Shown: positions 32,281 to 41,759, counted from the first letter of the stretch. The stretch: 64,000 nt of DNA from AP-15 sp963797115 (GCA_963797115.1 CAWCOH010000001.1:1-64000), one strand, 5' to 3'. Numbers and translations are program-made. The notes: generated by a model from the sequence alone, not told the origin.

Positions 32281-34257
32281 GTGAAACAGATCGGTCTTGC
32301 CTTACTGCTCTTGTTGGCTGGAATAGACGCGCCGCGAGCCGCGTTGCGCGAGACGCCCATGTTCGAGGAGCAGGTGGCAAGTGCGCGGCTGCCCAAGGTC
32401 GAAGAGCGCATTCCGCGGGACGCAAAAGTGGCAGCGCTGCCAGTGGTCGGTGCTCCTGGCGGTGAGCTGCGGATGTTGATGGCCGGACCCAAAGACACCC
32501 GGATGATGGTCGTTTATGGTTATGCCCGGCTTGTCGGCTACACACCTTCGCTGAAGATGGAGCCGGACATCCTTAAGTCGATCGAGATCGAGGACGGCCG
32601 GATTTTCACGCTGCATTTGCGCCAGGGGCATAAATGGTCGGATGGGCATCCCTTTACATCCGAAGACTTCCGCTATTGGTTTGAGGATGTGGCATCGAAC
32701 CCCCAGTTGTCACCCTCAGGTCTGCCAGTTTCGCTGCTAGTGCAGGGCGAGGCACCTCGTTTCGAGATACTGGACGAGACCACGATCCGTTACAGCTGGT
32801 CGCGACCAAACCCGCTGTTCTTACCTGATCTCGCGGGACCAAGCCCACTCTTTATTTATACCCCGTCGCATTACCTTAAGCAATTTCACGAAAAATTCGC
32901 CGACAAGACGACCCTTGCAGGGCTCGTGAAGAAAGCGAAACAACGCAATTGGGCAGCTTTACACGCTCGGCTAGACAACATGTATCGAAATGACAATCCA
33001 GATCTGCCGTCGCTGGAGCCGTGGATCTTGAAGACCAAGCCTCCTGCCGACCGCTTTACATTCGAGAGAAATCCATACTACTATCGGGTAGACGAAACTG
33101 GTCAGCAGCTTCCATATATCGATCACGTTATTCTGTCGATCGCCGACAGCAAGATCATACCGGCCAAGACCGGCGCGGGTGAAAGCGATCTGCAGGCCCG
33201 CTATCTGCGTTTCGATAATTACACCTTCCTAAAAGAGAGTGAGGATCGCAACGATTTCAAAGTCCGTCTCTGGCGGACAGGCCCGGGTAGTCAGCTGGCT
33301 CTCTATCCGAACCTGAATGTCAACGACGAAATCTGGCGAGGGCTGATGCGCGATTTGCGTTTTCGCCGCGCCTTGTCGCTGGGCGTCAACCGTCATGAGA
33401 TTAACCAGGCAATATATTTCGGACTGGCGATAGAGGGCCAAAATACGCTTCTGCCACAAAGTCCTCTCTATGAGGCTGACTGGCGCTCGGCCTGGGCGAC
33501 CTACGATGTGCATGAGGCCAATCGTCTTCTCGACCTGATCGGGCTCGTAAAGCGAGGCGGAGACAATATGCGTCTGCTGCCTGACGGTCGAACGATGGAG
33601 ATAATTGTCGAGAATTCAGGGGAATCGACTGAGCAAACGGACGTGCTCGAGCTTATCCGCGACACCTGGCGCAAGCTCGGGATCAGGCTTTTCGCCAAGC
33701 CGTCGCAGCTAACCCTCTTCCGACGCAGGGTATTTTCGGGTGAGACAATGATGTCCATCGACAAAGGCATCGAGAATGGTCTCGCGACTGCCGCAATGGC
33801 ACCTTGGGAATTTGCGCCGACGAGCCAGCAGCAGCTCGAATGGCCGAAATGGGGGCAATATTACGAGACGAAGGGCAGAGCTGGCGAAGCTCCCGATCTG
33901 CCATCTGCAAGCCGGCTCAAGGAACTCTACGAGGAGTGGCTGGGCGCGGCAACAGAGGCGGATCAGTCTCGGATCTGGCGGTCCATGCTCGCGATATGGG
34001 CCGAAGAAGTCTTTTCGATAGGCACCGTTGCCGGCGTGCTCCAACCGGTCGTGGTGAATGCCAAACTCCGCAACGTCCCCGAGGAGGGGATCTACAACTG
34101 GGATCCGGGAGCTTTTTTCGGAATCTACAAGCCGGATTGTTTCTGGTTTGATACGTCCGAGATGCGGGCGAAATCGGCGTCTCTAAGAGCGGTGCGGCCG
34201 GTCCAGCCCAGCCCCGCTTCAGCCGGGAGTTCCGCGCAAATCTCAGTGCGCGAATAG
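32281..34257 (+). CDS. family 5 solute-binding protein (YejA/OppA-like)
   Basis: A 658-residue periplasmic receptor. It starts at GTG 32281, preceded by GGGAGGAG, and has a signal peptide (residues 1-20, cleavage near APRAAL) without a lipobox. Family 5 motifs are FTLHLRQGHKWSDGHPFTSEDF (cited in part; residues about 104-125), LFLPDLAGPSPLFIYTP, LRFRRALSLGVNRHEINQAIYFG and WDPGAFFGIYKPD near the end. Proteins of this size bind peptides, opines, antibiotics or sugars. No ligand can be assigned, but clustering with glycosyltransferases and a deacetylase makes a glycopeptide or aminosugar compound a candidate. It is co-transcribed with the ATPase and both permeases. Confidence 0.88.
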   Translation: MKQIGLALLLLLAGIDAPRAALRETPMFEEQVASARLPKVEERIPRDAKVAALPVVGAPGGELRMLMAGPKDTRMMVVYGYARLVGYTPSLKMEPDILKSIEIEDGRIFTLHLRQGHKWSDGHPFTSEDFRYWFEDVASNPQLSPSGLPVSLLVQGEAPRFEILDETTIRYSWSRPNPLFLPDLAGPSPLFIYTPSHYLKQFHEKFADKTTLAGLVKKAKQRNWAALHARLDNMYRNDNPDLPSLEPWILKTKPPADRFTFERNPYYYRVDETGQQLPYIDHVILSIADSKIIPAKTGAGESDLQARYLRFDNYTFLKESEDRNDFKVRLWRTGPGSQLALYPNLNVNDEIWRGLMRDLRFRRALSLGVNRHEINQAIYFGLAIEGQNTLLPQSPLYEADWRSAWATYDVHEANRLLDLIGLVKRGGDNMRLLPDGRTMEIIVENSGESTEQTDVLELIRDTWRKLGIRLFAKPSQLTLFRRRVFSGETMMSIDKGIENGLATAAMAPWEFAPTSQQQLEWPKWGQYYETKGRAGEAPDLPSASRLKELYEEWLGAATEADQSRIWRSMLAIWAEEVFSIGTVAGVLQPVVVNAKLRNVPEEGIYNWDPGAFFGIYKPDCFWFDTSEMRAKSASLRAVRPVQPSPASAGSSAQISVRE

Positions 34258-34267
34258 GGTACTCGGA

Positions 34268-35266
34268 ATGCTCGGCTATCTGGTTAATCGAACTTTGATA
34301 ATGATCCCGACGCTGATCGCAATCAGTGTGTTAATCTTCACCATTATCAACCTTCCTCCAGGTGATTACTTCTCCACTTATATCGACGAGCTGCAAAGCT
34401 CCGGCGAAGCTGCTGATCTTGCCAAGATACATTTCCTTCAGGTTCAATATGGTTTCGACCGCCCGGTCTGGGAGCAATATCTCTATTGGGCTGCCGGGCT
34501 TCTCCGAGGAGACATGGGCTATTCCTTTGCATATAACCTGCCAGTGAACGAGGTTGTCGGTGATCGTCTTTTGATGACTTTTGTGGTGTCTTTCACGACG
34601 ATCGTTTTTACATACTTAGTAGCCTTTCCTATCGGGGTATATTCCGCGACCCATCAGTATAGTTGGACGGATCACGGCTTGACGCTGCTGGGTTTCCTCG
34701 GACTGGCGACGCCAAGTTTTCTTCTGGCTCTGGTCTTGTTGTACCTAGCGAACGTCTACCTCGGCATTTCGATCGGCGGCTTGATGGATCCGCAGTATGT
34801 TAATCAGCCGTGGACGTGGCCGAAGGTCTTTTCTGTGCTCGCACACCTGTGGATTCCGGTGATCGTTATCGGTACGGCGGGAACCGCGAGCATGATTCGG
34901 AGGTTGCGCGCCAACCTCCTTGATGAGTTGCAAAAGCAGTATGTTGTAACGGCGCGCGCCAAGGGTCTGCCGCCGATCAGGACGTTGTTCAAATATCCTT
35001 TGCGCATGGCGCTCAACCCGTTCATCTCGGATATCGGGTCGCTCCTACCGCATGTGATATCTGGGGCGGCGATCGTTTCGGTAGTTATGTCCTTGCCGAC
35101 CACCGGGCCGATGCTGCTCGAGGCTCTGCGCAGCCAGGATATGTATCTCGCCGGCTCGTTTTTGATGTTTATGTCGTTCCTGACAGTAATCGGTGTATTC
35201 ATTTCGGATCTTGCGCTGGCGATGCTCGATCCGCGCATTCGCCTACAAGCTGGGCGCAACCGATGA
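34268..35266 (+). CDS. ABC importer permease (OppB/YejB-like)
   Basis: A 332-residue inner-membrane permease with about six helices. The first is MLGYLVNRTLIMIPTLIAIS, typical of DppB/OppB. A periplasmic loop follows (DYFSTYIDELQSS to QVQYGFDRPVWEQYLYW) and then the helices of the transport core. The cytoplasmic EAA loop is recognisable in RLRANLLDELQKQYVVTARAKGLPP, followed by LFKYPLRMALNPFISDIG. It starts ten bases after the receptor gene. Its stop overlaps the start of the second permease. Base composition here is more AT-rich than in the housekeeping genes to the left. Confidence 0.92.
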   Translation: MLGYLVNRTLIMIPTLIAISVLIFTIINLPPGDYFSTYIDELQSSGEAADLAKIHFLQVQYGFDRPVWEQYLYWAAGLLRGDMGYSFAYNLPVNEVVGDRLLMTFVVSFTTIVFTYLVAFPIGVYSATHQYSWTDHGLTLLGFLGLATPSFLLALVLLYLANVYLGISIGGLMDPQYVNQPWTWPKVFSVLAHLWIPVIVIGTAGTASMIRRLRANLLDELQKQYVVTARAKGLPPIRTLFKYPLRMALNPFISDIGSLLPHVISGAAIVSVVMSLPTTGPMLLEALRSQDMYLAGSFLMFMSFLTVIGVFISDLALAMLDPRIRLQAGRNR

Positions 35267-36483
35267 GCGATTTGGCCTTCCCATCCGGTGGTGTCCCGAA
35301 CCGGGGCGAGGACGTGGCCACCGTGCAATCCAGAGGCCCACTCGCCCATTACGTCTCCGTCGCGCCGTTCGACCCTTACGCTGTCGAGCGGATGACGGCG
35401 GCACAAGAGCGCTTTTATATGGCCTCGCAGTGGCAGATGATGTGGTGGAAGCTGCGTCGCCACCGTGTTGCCGTGCTCTCGGGCGCTGTCCTGCTGGCGA
35501 TGTACGTGTCCATTCTGGTCTGCGAATTCCTGGCTCCTTACGCTCTCGAAACGCGCCACACCGACTTCATCTTTGCACCACCGCAGCGTGTCCGGATCTT
35601 TCACGAGGGCCGATTGGTCGCTCCTTTCGTTTATGGCTACGATTACCGTCTCGATATGGCCAACCTTGAACGGGTCTATACGTCGAATCCGCAAAGGCCA
35701 GAACCGATCCGCTTCTTTTGCCATGGCGACGAATATCTCTTTTGGGGCTTGTTCCGTGCCGACCTACATCTCGTCTGCCCGGCTCGCGGGGGACAACTGT
35801 TTCTGCTCGGAACCGATCGGCTGGGCAGAGACCTCCTGTCCCGAATGGTCTACGGGGCGCGAATTTCGCTTACAGTGGGGCTTCTCGGTGTCGCAGTGAG
35901 CTTTACCCTCGGCATCTTGATCGGCGGCATCGCCGGCTATTATGGCGGTTGGACGGACATTCTTATTCAACGAGGTATAGAGGTCATCCAATCCTTTCCA
36001 CACCTGCCGCTATGGATGGCCCTGTCGGCGATTTTGCCAGTGAGTTGGAGCCCACTCCTTGTCTATGTCGGCATAACGCTAATCCTGGGAATGATCGAAT
36101 GGACCCATCTTGCCCGTGCTGTGCGGTCAAAACTGCTAGCGCTGCGGGAGGAGGATTTCTGTACAGCTGCAGTGTTGATGGGCGCGCGGCCGGCCCGCGT
36201 CATCGGCCGGCACCTTCTGCCGAGTTTTATGAGTCACTTGATCGCATCGGCAACATTGGTGATTCCGAGCATGATCCTTGGTGAAACTGCGCTGTCATTC
36301 CTCGGGCTCGGGTTGCGGCCGCCGATGACAAGCTGGGGGGTGTTACTAAACGAAGCACAGAATATCAACATTGTTGCCCTTTATCCTTGGTTGATGCTGC
36401 CCGTAGCCAGCGTCGTCATTACCGTTCTCGCCTTTAACTTTTTTGGCGACGGCCTGCGCGATGCAGCTGATCCTTATCACTGA
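35263..36483 (+). CDS. ABC importer permease (OppC/YejE-like)
   Basis: A 406-residue partner permease. An N-terminal cytoplasmic stretch ends in YMASQWQMMWWKLRRHRVAV, followed by the first helix and a large periplasmic loop (about residues 95-175), as in YejE. LLGTDRLGRDLLSRMVYGAR and TVGLLGVAVSFTLGILIGGI are signature blocks, and the EAA loop is seen in RSKLLALREEDFCTAAVLMGARPARVI. It ends in VLAFNFFGDGLRDAADP, the usual C-terminus. ATG 35263 overlaps the previous stop (ATGA). It is the last gene of the rightward run and is followed by 0.9 kb without genes. Confidence 0.92.
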   Translation: MSDLAFPSGGVPNRGEDVATVQSRGPLAHYVSVAPFDPYAVERMTAAQERFYMASQWQMMWWKLRRHRVAVLSGAVLLAMYVSILVCEFLAPYALETRHTDFIFAPPQRVRIFHEGRLVAPFVYGYDYRLDMANLERVYTSNPQRPEPIRFFCHGDEYLFWGLFRADLHLVCPARGGQLFLLGTDRLGRDLLSRMVYGARISLTVGLLGVAVSFTLGILIGGIAGYYGGWTDILIQRGIEVIQSFPHLPLWMALSAILPVSWSPLLVYVGITLILGMIEWTHLARAVRSKLLALREEDFCTAAVLMGARPARVIGRHLLPSFMSHLIASATLVIPSMILGETALSFLGLGLRPPMTSWGVLLNEAQNINIVALYPWLMLPVASVVITVLAFNFFGDGLRDAADPYH

Positions 36484-37361
36484 GAGATTGGTCGGCACAC
36501 GAGCGGCACATCGGTGGGCCCCGCTCTCCCTTTTACGTCGGCTCGCTTTTCGGGTTTTGCTGTAGCCCTGATATGCGTCGTCCCGGCGAAGGCCGGAACC
36601 CACGGCCGGAACCCACCCTTCCGCCTCTCGGAATTCTCACGCAATGTCTTACCGAAAATTATCCGCTCGTGCAGCGGAAGCCTGGGATCACGGCCTGCCC
36701 CACGGATCAAGTCCGTGGGCTGAAGGCCCACGGGGTGACGAGTGCGGAGGCGGCAGGCGGGATACTTACCCAGCCTCTTCGGCAACCTGACTGCTAAGGC
36801 GCCAACCTTAGCTGCCGAGGTAAGCCGGGTCATGTTCAATAGGAGCGACGGCAGTCGTTAAAAACTGCATTGGGGCCATTTGAACGTTCCACCCCGGACG
36901 CCGATTGCGGCGATAGTCCCGCATGCAAGGGAGTATGGCTTGGAGAAAGGCGGAATGCGCTCCGCTTTTTCGCCCTACGCTTGCCGCAACCCGGAGAAGG
37001 CGGCGAGCTTTTTGCGATCTTTGATCTGTATCAATGATTGCTTGAAGCCAGACTACTCTAATCTGTGCTGAAATTCTGAAACCGTTGCGTGATGGAAGAC
37101 CCATGAGTGGCACTCCGACAGGCCCTCCGCGGAATTATCGATGGCCGCGATGTCTGCGGGAGACTTTCCAGCGGGGAGCGAATAAGGGTGAGATGCGTTC
37201 CTTGAAGCGAGATTATCGCTCGTTCCGTAACTTACGGTTCCATCGCGATACCATGCGTATCGCCTGCTCAAACGATTACGTCTACTTGGTATCGCGATGG
37301 CACCGTCAGCATTGGAACAAGCACCAACCTAGGCAGCCGTAATTCAGCAAAGCGAAGCCCG
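36484..37361 (+). other. gene-poor scar downstream of the importer operon
   Basis: No coding region is recognised in these 878 bases. The left part (36573-36745) is made of palindromic repeats. From 36830 to 37360 there are only short frames without start signals or motifs, and the GC content drops. The stretch ends in the broken secreted-protein gene beside the IS remnant, so it looks like a site of insertion and deletion. Confidence 0.5.
36573..36745. repeat. REP-like palindromic repeat cluster
   Basis: The sequence CGTCGTCCCGGCGAAGGCCG at 36577-36596 is the widespread proteobacterial extragenic palindrome whose translation reads VPAFAGTT. It is followed by a tandem copy of GGCCGGAACCCA and by CCCACGGATCAAGTCCGTGG near 36700, a second repeat family. 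Such units often sit after operons, where they may act as terminators or gyrase/IHF sites. Confidence 0.65.
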
Positions 37362-37969
37362 TTGGAAACGGCCTTTTCGCAGCACTTTAAGGGACTAACT
37401 GCGCGAGATGGTCCAACTGAGGGGCTAGCACTCTCGCCAGTTTTTCTCCTCTTGGCTTGGCAGGATAATTCACGTTGGGAAGCAGGCTTTCGCATATATC
37501 AAGGTGGCAATATTGCAGCAAATCCTGATAAAGATGCCCAATCCTGGCGAATGCAGAACCAAATTAAACCGGATGCGAAATACTGCTTCCGGTATCAGCC
37601 TGGAATCGTGCTGGCAAATCCACCCAATCTGACGAAGCATGCGCTACAACCAAGAAAAAAGGCGGCGATGGCCCCAACGCTGCATACAGCAAGCTGAACC
37701 TCTTCAACTGCAACGATCAGTATGATAAGGTAACGGGTCAGCATGGTACTCTTACAACCTGGCTTCGGGACCTGAGCAAGAATGGATCTTGGCAGAACGC
37801 AGGAAGTTTGCGTGAACAGTGGGATGCGACGGGACCTGGGTTGGGCAGTTGCCCCGCCACTGGCTCGCCGCTGACTATTACGTTGAACGACGGAGATCAA
37901 AACGAAGTTATTGCTGTCGATAAGGATTCTATAAATTGCGATAACAATCCTGTGTCCCTATCGGGCTAA
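37362..37969 (+). pseudogene. broken unidentified gene, possibly secreted
   Basis: I do not recognise the family. One frame runs from ATG 37362 and includes FLLLAWQDNSRWEAGFRIYQGG and DAQSWRMQNQIKPDAKYC. A second frame continues from about 37570 to TAA 37967-37969 with no start codon. It reads KKKGGDGPNAAYSKLNLFNC, TGQHGTLTTWLRDLSKNGSW, WDATGPGLGSCPATGSP and NEVIAVDKDSINCDNN. That second part has a plausible protein composition (Asn, Gly, Thr and Ser rich, three cysteines), as in secreted or pilin-like proteins. Joining the frames needs an indel near 37600. The end overlaps the end of the IS1595 remnant, so insertion may have truncated it. Confidence 0.4.
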
Positions 37970-39011
37970 AGCAGGTCGGCAACCGCTGCGGGAAGCCGCC
38001 GGACACGATTGGCGCCGCCGGGCAAGGTGCCTGTCTTGAGATGATCATAGGTGATGGTGGCGCATTCGACGGCGCGCCGAATAAGGTAGCCGTCCAGCCC
38101 GTCGGGCAGGTTGCGACGATTGAACCGGTAGGACCATTCCCGCAGATAGCGCGGCAGGTGCTTGGCGCTGACGCCGTGATGGGTGCCGACGAGCCAGGCT
38201 TTGATGTTGCTGAACAGGGTATGGATGATCGGGAAGAACGCGCCGGCATTGGCGCCTTCGCCCTGGACCACCGGCGTGTGCTTCAAATGCTCGCCGAGGC
38301 CGGCCGCACCACCGCGATACCCGCTAAACCCGTCGGTCAAGAGATGGGATTGGGCGGCAACGTTTGCCTTGAGGAAGGCGCCGAGTTCGGCGCCCGTCGC
38401 GCCGGCAGCACGGCGATCCGGGCGTTGCCGGCGAAGAACCCGTGCTGGCGCTGTACGGCATGGCCGTATTTTCCCTTCTTGTTCTGTGGCGCCGGCACCT
38501 TCTCGACCACGGCAACAACCAGGCTCTTGTTGGGGTTGGCGGTGCTGCGTCCGGGACTTGTCGGATCGCCCCGGCCGCCGATGAAGAGCCCGCCCCTGCG
38601 AAGGCAGGGGTTTCGTCCGCCTCGAGGAACCCGCGCAGCGGACGGGTTGGGTCTTCGCTCAGCCCGTGCCGCAGCTTATGCGCCATGGTCCACGCCGTCT
38701 GGTAGGCCACCGCCAGTTCCCGCTGCAGAAATTTGGCCGAGACGCCGCGCTTGTCGCGGCCCAGCAGATAAGCGGCAACAAACCACTTCATCAGATCCGT
38801 CCGCGTCCGATGAAACACCGTGCCCGCGGTGACCGATTCCTGCCGATGGCGTGCCGCACTCGTAAACCCGCGGTCGAGCCTTCAGCCGCCAAGCCACCCG
38901 CCCGCCGCAGCCCGAACACACAAATCCGCCAGGCCAGCGAAGCCCGGCCAAGTGCTCGATGCACCGCTCCTCTGTCCCGAACCGCGCCGCAAAATCCAAC
39001 AGCCCAGCCAT
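37966..39011 (-). mobile_element. IS1595-family transposase remnant
   Basis: A transposase of the IS1595 (ISXO2-like) family is read leftward in at least three frames. The N-terminal part from ATG 39011 has LRWPGGFVCSGCGGRVAWRL, the zinc-ribbon domain. The frame then shifts near 38860 into RTDLMKWFVAAYLLGRDKRGVSAKFLQREL and GFLEADET. A short palindrome interrupts the gene after ADET. A further shift leads to GGRGDPTSPGRSTANPNKSL, TDGFSGYRGGAAGLGEH and the catalytic region HTLFSNIKAWLVGTHHGVS, ending at 37966. No clear terminal inverted repeats were found. With several shifts the element cannot make its own transposase. Confidence 0.85.
38593..38610. repeat. palindrome inserted in the transposase gene
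   Basis: CCCCTGC-GAAG-GCAGGGG forms a perfect seven-base stem with a four-base loop. It interrupts the conserved transposase stretch between EADET and the following GGRGD, where family members read straight through with one aromatic residue. The same kind of palindrome is a known extragenic repeat in alphaproteobacteria. Confidence 0.65.
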
Positions 39012-39315
39012 CCGACCCCCTCCCTGATCGACGGCCTATGCTACCTCAAGGCGAGGGGAGATTCCAGAACATCTAGTGAACCTGTCTCAACCGCACAGGG
39101 ACACCGTGCAGAATAGCGGCCGCCGGGTTAGTTATCTACAATTCGTGGTTAATATTTCAAATAGGAATTGCAACTAGAAGAGAATGGCCGCACGATACTA
39201 CCGGCATCGTTATGTCCCCCAACGATGCACATTCGCCTGTCGGACCGGCACGCCGGCAAGGCGGCAAGAGCCCCGGCCGTCCCCGGCCGGGGCTTTTCTG
39301 CCCGCGGCGAGGCTC
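39012..39315. other. intergenic region between IS remnant and isoaspartyl peptidase
   Basis: No gene is visible. The left part (39012-39110) may contain the right end of the IS, but its terminal repeat could not be defined. A patch near 39125-39175 is AT-rich. A strong hairpin terminator lies at 39269-39297. Confidence 0.5.
39269..39297 (+). terminator. hairpin terminator with short T-run
   Basis: Stem AGCCCCGGCC (39269-39278) pairs with GGCCGGGGCT (39285-39294) around a six-base loop and runs into TTTT. The T-run shows rightward orientation, although no intact rightward gene lies just upstream. The long GC stem could also help stop leftward transcripts of the peptidase gene. Confidence 0.6.
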
Positions 39316-40275
39316 CTACCAACCCAAAAGGTAGGGTTCGTCCCAGATCGCGGTGCGGATTAGCCCATCGGCGCGAACAAACCCCCGGTACATTCCTTCG
39401 GTGCTGAAGGGCAAGGCCAAATCCCCGTCTCGATCCACCGCTACCACGCCGCCTCGACCGCCGAGTGCAGCCAGCGCGTCGATCACGGCACGGGTGGCCT
39501 CTTGCAACGGCTGACCACGATGGCGCAATCGAGCCGCGATCTCAAAGGCGGCGCCATGCCGCATGAAGAACTCGCCGTGTCCGGTCGCCGACACGGCGCA
39601 GGTCGCGTTGTCGGCATAGGTGCCGGCACCGATGATTGGGCTGTCGCCGACTCGGCCGGGTGTCTTACCGGTCATCCCGCCGGTCGACGTGGCGGCGGCG
39701 AGATTGCCTTCGCGGTCACGGGCGACGGCGCCCACGGTACCGGCCTGGACCGCCGCTGGCGAGCCCTCGGCGAGGGCCTGCTGCAATTCCCGCCAACGCT
39801 CGTTTGTGCGGAAGTAGCCAGGTTCCGCAAATGTTACGTGCTGCTCGCGGCAGAAGGCGCAGGCGCCCTCTCCGATCAGCAGCACATGGGGTGAGTGGTC
39901 CATCACGGCACGTGCCCCTAAGACCGGGTTGCGCGGCCCGAGGATGCCGGCCACGGCACCCGCTCGGTGGTCGCGGCCGTCCATCACAGAAGCGTCCATC
40001 TCTTGGGTTCCCGCAACAGTGAAGACGCTGCCTCTTCCGGCGCTGAACAGCGGGTCGTCCTCGAGTGCGACAACCGACTGCGTCACGGCATCGAGCGCAT
40101 TGCCACCGGCGGCGAGAATGTCGCGGCCGACGCTCAGCGCGCGGCGCAGACCCAGATGATACGTAGGCGCTCGAGATCGGGCCGCCGCGTCCTGTCGGAG
40201 CATTCCAGCACCGCCGTGCACGGCGAGAGCAAAGCCGGCGTCCGCTCTGGTTAAGGGACCGCTAGGCGTGTACAT
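39316..40275 (-). CDS. isoaspartyl peptidase/L-asparaginase (Ntn hydrolase)
   Basis: A plant-type asparaginase of 319 residues that cleaves isoaspartyl dipeptides and asparagine. The precursor splits itself before a Thr nucleophile, here Thr180 in VQAGTVGAVARD. Other marks are LAVHGGAGML near residue 18, GGNALDAVTQSVVALEDDPLFSAGRGSVF (cited in part), ATSTGGMTGKTPGRVGDSPIIGAGTYA around residues 195-221 and SATGHGEFFMR. No signal peptide is visible, so it is probably cytoplasmic. It is divergent from the MFS transporter gene with about 50 bases (or 110 if the later MFS start is used) between them, and the two may share a control region. Confidence 0.93.
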   Translation of the reverse strand: MYTPSGPLTRADAGFALAVHGGAGMLRQDAAARSRAPTYHLGLRRALSVGRDILAAGGNALDAVTQSVVALEDDPLFSAGRGSVFTVAGTQEMDASVMDGRDHRAGAVAGILGPRNPVLGARAVMDHSPHVLLIGEGACAFCREQHVTFAEPGYFRTNERWRELQQALAEGSPAAVQAGTVGAVARDREGNLAAATSTGGMTGKTPGRVGDSPIIGAGTYADNATCAVSATGHGEFFMRHGAAFEIAARLRHRGQPLQEATRAVIDALAALGGRGGVVAVDRDGDLALPFSTEGMYRGFVRADGLIRTAIWDEPYLLGW

Positions 40276-40325
40276 CGGCTAACCTCGAAGATCGTCGCCA
40301 CTGGCCGCGCTGCAACCCCTACAGC

Positions 40326-41759
40326 ATGAACCTGCGAATCCGGATGATCACAAGCGACTCCGTGCGCCTTGGTCCGCCCAGCCGAATGACCGTACGCCAA
40401 TTGCTCCGGGTAGCATTGCTCGGCTTCGGTACATCGGTCGTCCCGCTGGATAGCGCGGTCAATATTGCTTTCCCCGATATCACCACACATTTTGATCTTC
40501 CGATCCAGATGATCCAATGGGTGGTTATCTGTTATGTGCTGACGCACGCCAGCCTGATGCTCGCCTTTGGGCGGGTCGGTGACATATTCGGGCACGCCCG
40601 CGTCTTTCGTACCGGGCTATTGTGGAATGGCGCGGCCCTCCTCTGCTGCGCCGTGGCGCCGAGCTTCGGCTGGCTGCTCTTTTGCCGGTTTCTGCAAGGA
40701 ATTGGCGCCTCATTGATCCTCAGCTGCGCTCCTGCGCTGTTGACAAGCCTCTTTCCGGAAGACCGGCGGAGCACGGCGATCGCCGTATTCACGGCGATGC
40801 ATGCGGTAGGTTCCGCAGGCGGCCCGCTACTCGGTGGCGTGCTTGTCGATATCTGGGGTTGGCCGGCAGTATTCTGGTTTCGTGCCCCGATCGCTTTGAC
40901 GGCTCTCGCTTTCCTAAAAGGCCTACCGCCGGCGCCCCGCGGTGGCGCACGCGAGCCCGTCGACGTTTTTGGCGCCGCTTTGCTCGCGCTTGCGATCAGT
41001 ACTGCACTGTTGTCACTCAACCAGCTGCAGCAGCTCGGGCAGCATCTCTTCATGCTGACCGTGCCCGGAATTGCCCTCGCCGCCGCCTTCGGGTTTATTC
41101 TCAGGGAGCGTGGCGCCGCCTGCCCGATCATTAACCCCAGCTTGTTTCGCGTCAGAGGCTTTGCAGCAGCGAACGGCGCCAGTTTCCTCGTTAATCTGAC
41201 AAGTTTCTCGGTTCTTCTGTTCGCTCCGTACTATCTCGTTCGCCACACCGAATTGCCGCTGCCCCTGGCCGGCGCAGTGTTAGCTGCTTCCGCTGTCGGC
41301 TCGATCGCAGCATCCCCGGTGGCGGGAGCGTTGATCGAACGCCTCCCGGCGGCCTGGATCGCGGCATTTGGCGCCGCGCTTTCTGGGGTCGGCTTGTGTA
41401 TGATCGGCGGTTGGGAAGCCGGCGCATCCGCGGTCGCGATGGTCACGACGCTTGGGGTGCACGGGTTTGGCGTCGGGCTCTTCCAAGTGGCCTATATGGT
41501 TGTGGTAATGGCGACGTTACCACGACAACACCGCGGAGTGGCGGGAAGTCTGACGATGCTGACCCGCACACTCGGAGTGGTGACCGGGGCGGCGCTGCTG
41601 ACACTCATTTTCCACACTCTAGACGCTGCTGCGGTGGCCGACGGTGCTTCCCCGGAGGATGGGTTCATCGCCGCCTTCGGGAGCACCTTCCGTCTCGCCG
41701 GCGGGACAGCAGGACTCGCGGCGATCGTGATTGCGGTATCTTGCGTACGCCGTCGCTAG
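40326..41759 (+). CDS. MFS multidrug-type transporter (DHA2-like)
   Basis: A major facilitator of 477 residues from ATG 40326, or 457 from ATG 40386, which is nearer the first helix. About 13-14 hydrophobic segments suggest the 14-helix DHA2 group. Family motifs are LDSAVNIAFPDITTHF after helix 1, LAFGRVGDIFGHARVF (motif A, residues about 79-94), RFLQGIGASLILSCAPALL (motif B) and GSAGGPLLGGVLVD (motif C region, antiporter type). It likely exports a hydrophobic compound by proton antiport. No regulator is adjacent and the substrate cannot be predicted. Confidence 0.9.
   Translation: MNLRIRMITSDSVRLGPPSRMTVRQLLRVALLGFGTSVVPLDSAVNIAFPDITTHFDLPIQMIQWVVICYVLTHASLMLAFGRVGDIFGHARVFRTGLLWNGAALLCCAVAPSFGWLLFCRFLQGIGASLILSCAPALLTSLFPEDRRSTAIAVFTAMHAVGSAGGPLLGGVLVDIWGWPAVFWFRAPIALTALAFLKGLPPAPRGGAREPVDVFGAALLALAISTALLSLNQLQQLGQHLFMLTVPGIALAAAFGFILRERGAACPIINPSLFRVRGFAAANGASFLVNLTSFSVLLFAPYYLVRHTELPLPLAGAVLAASAVGSIAASPVAGALIERLPAAWIAAFGAALSGVGLCMIGGWEAGASAVAMVTTLGVHGFGVGLFQVAYMVVVMATLPRQHRGVAGSLTMLTRTLGVVTGAALLTLIFHTLDAAAVADGASPEDGFIAAFGSTFRLAGGTAGLAAIVIAVSCVRRR

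Noticed and set aside
36477..36839. Leftward frame containing WVPAFAGTT
   Set aside because: That peptide is the well-known false translation of an extragenic palindromic repeat, not a protein motif.
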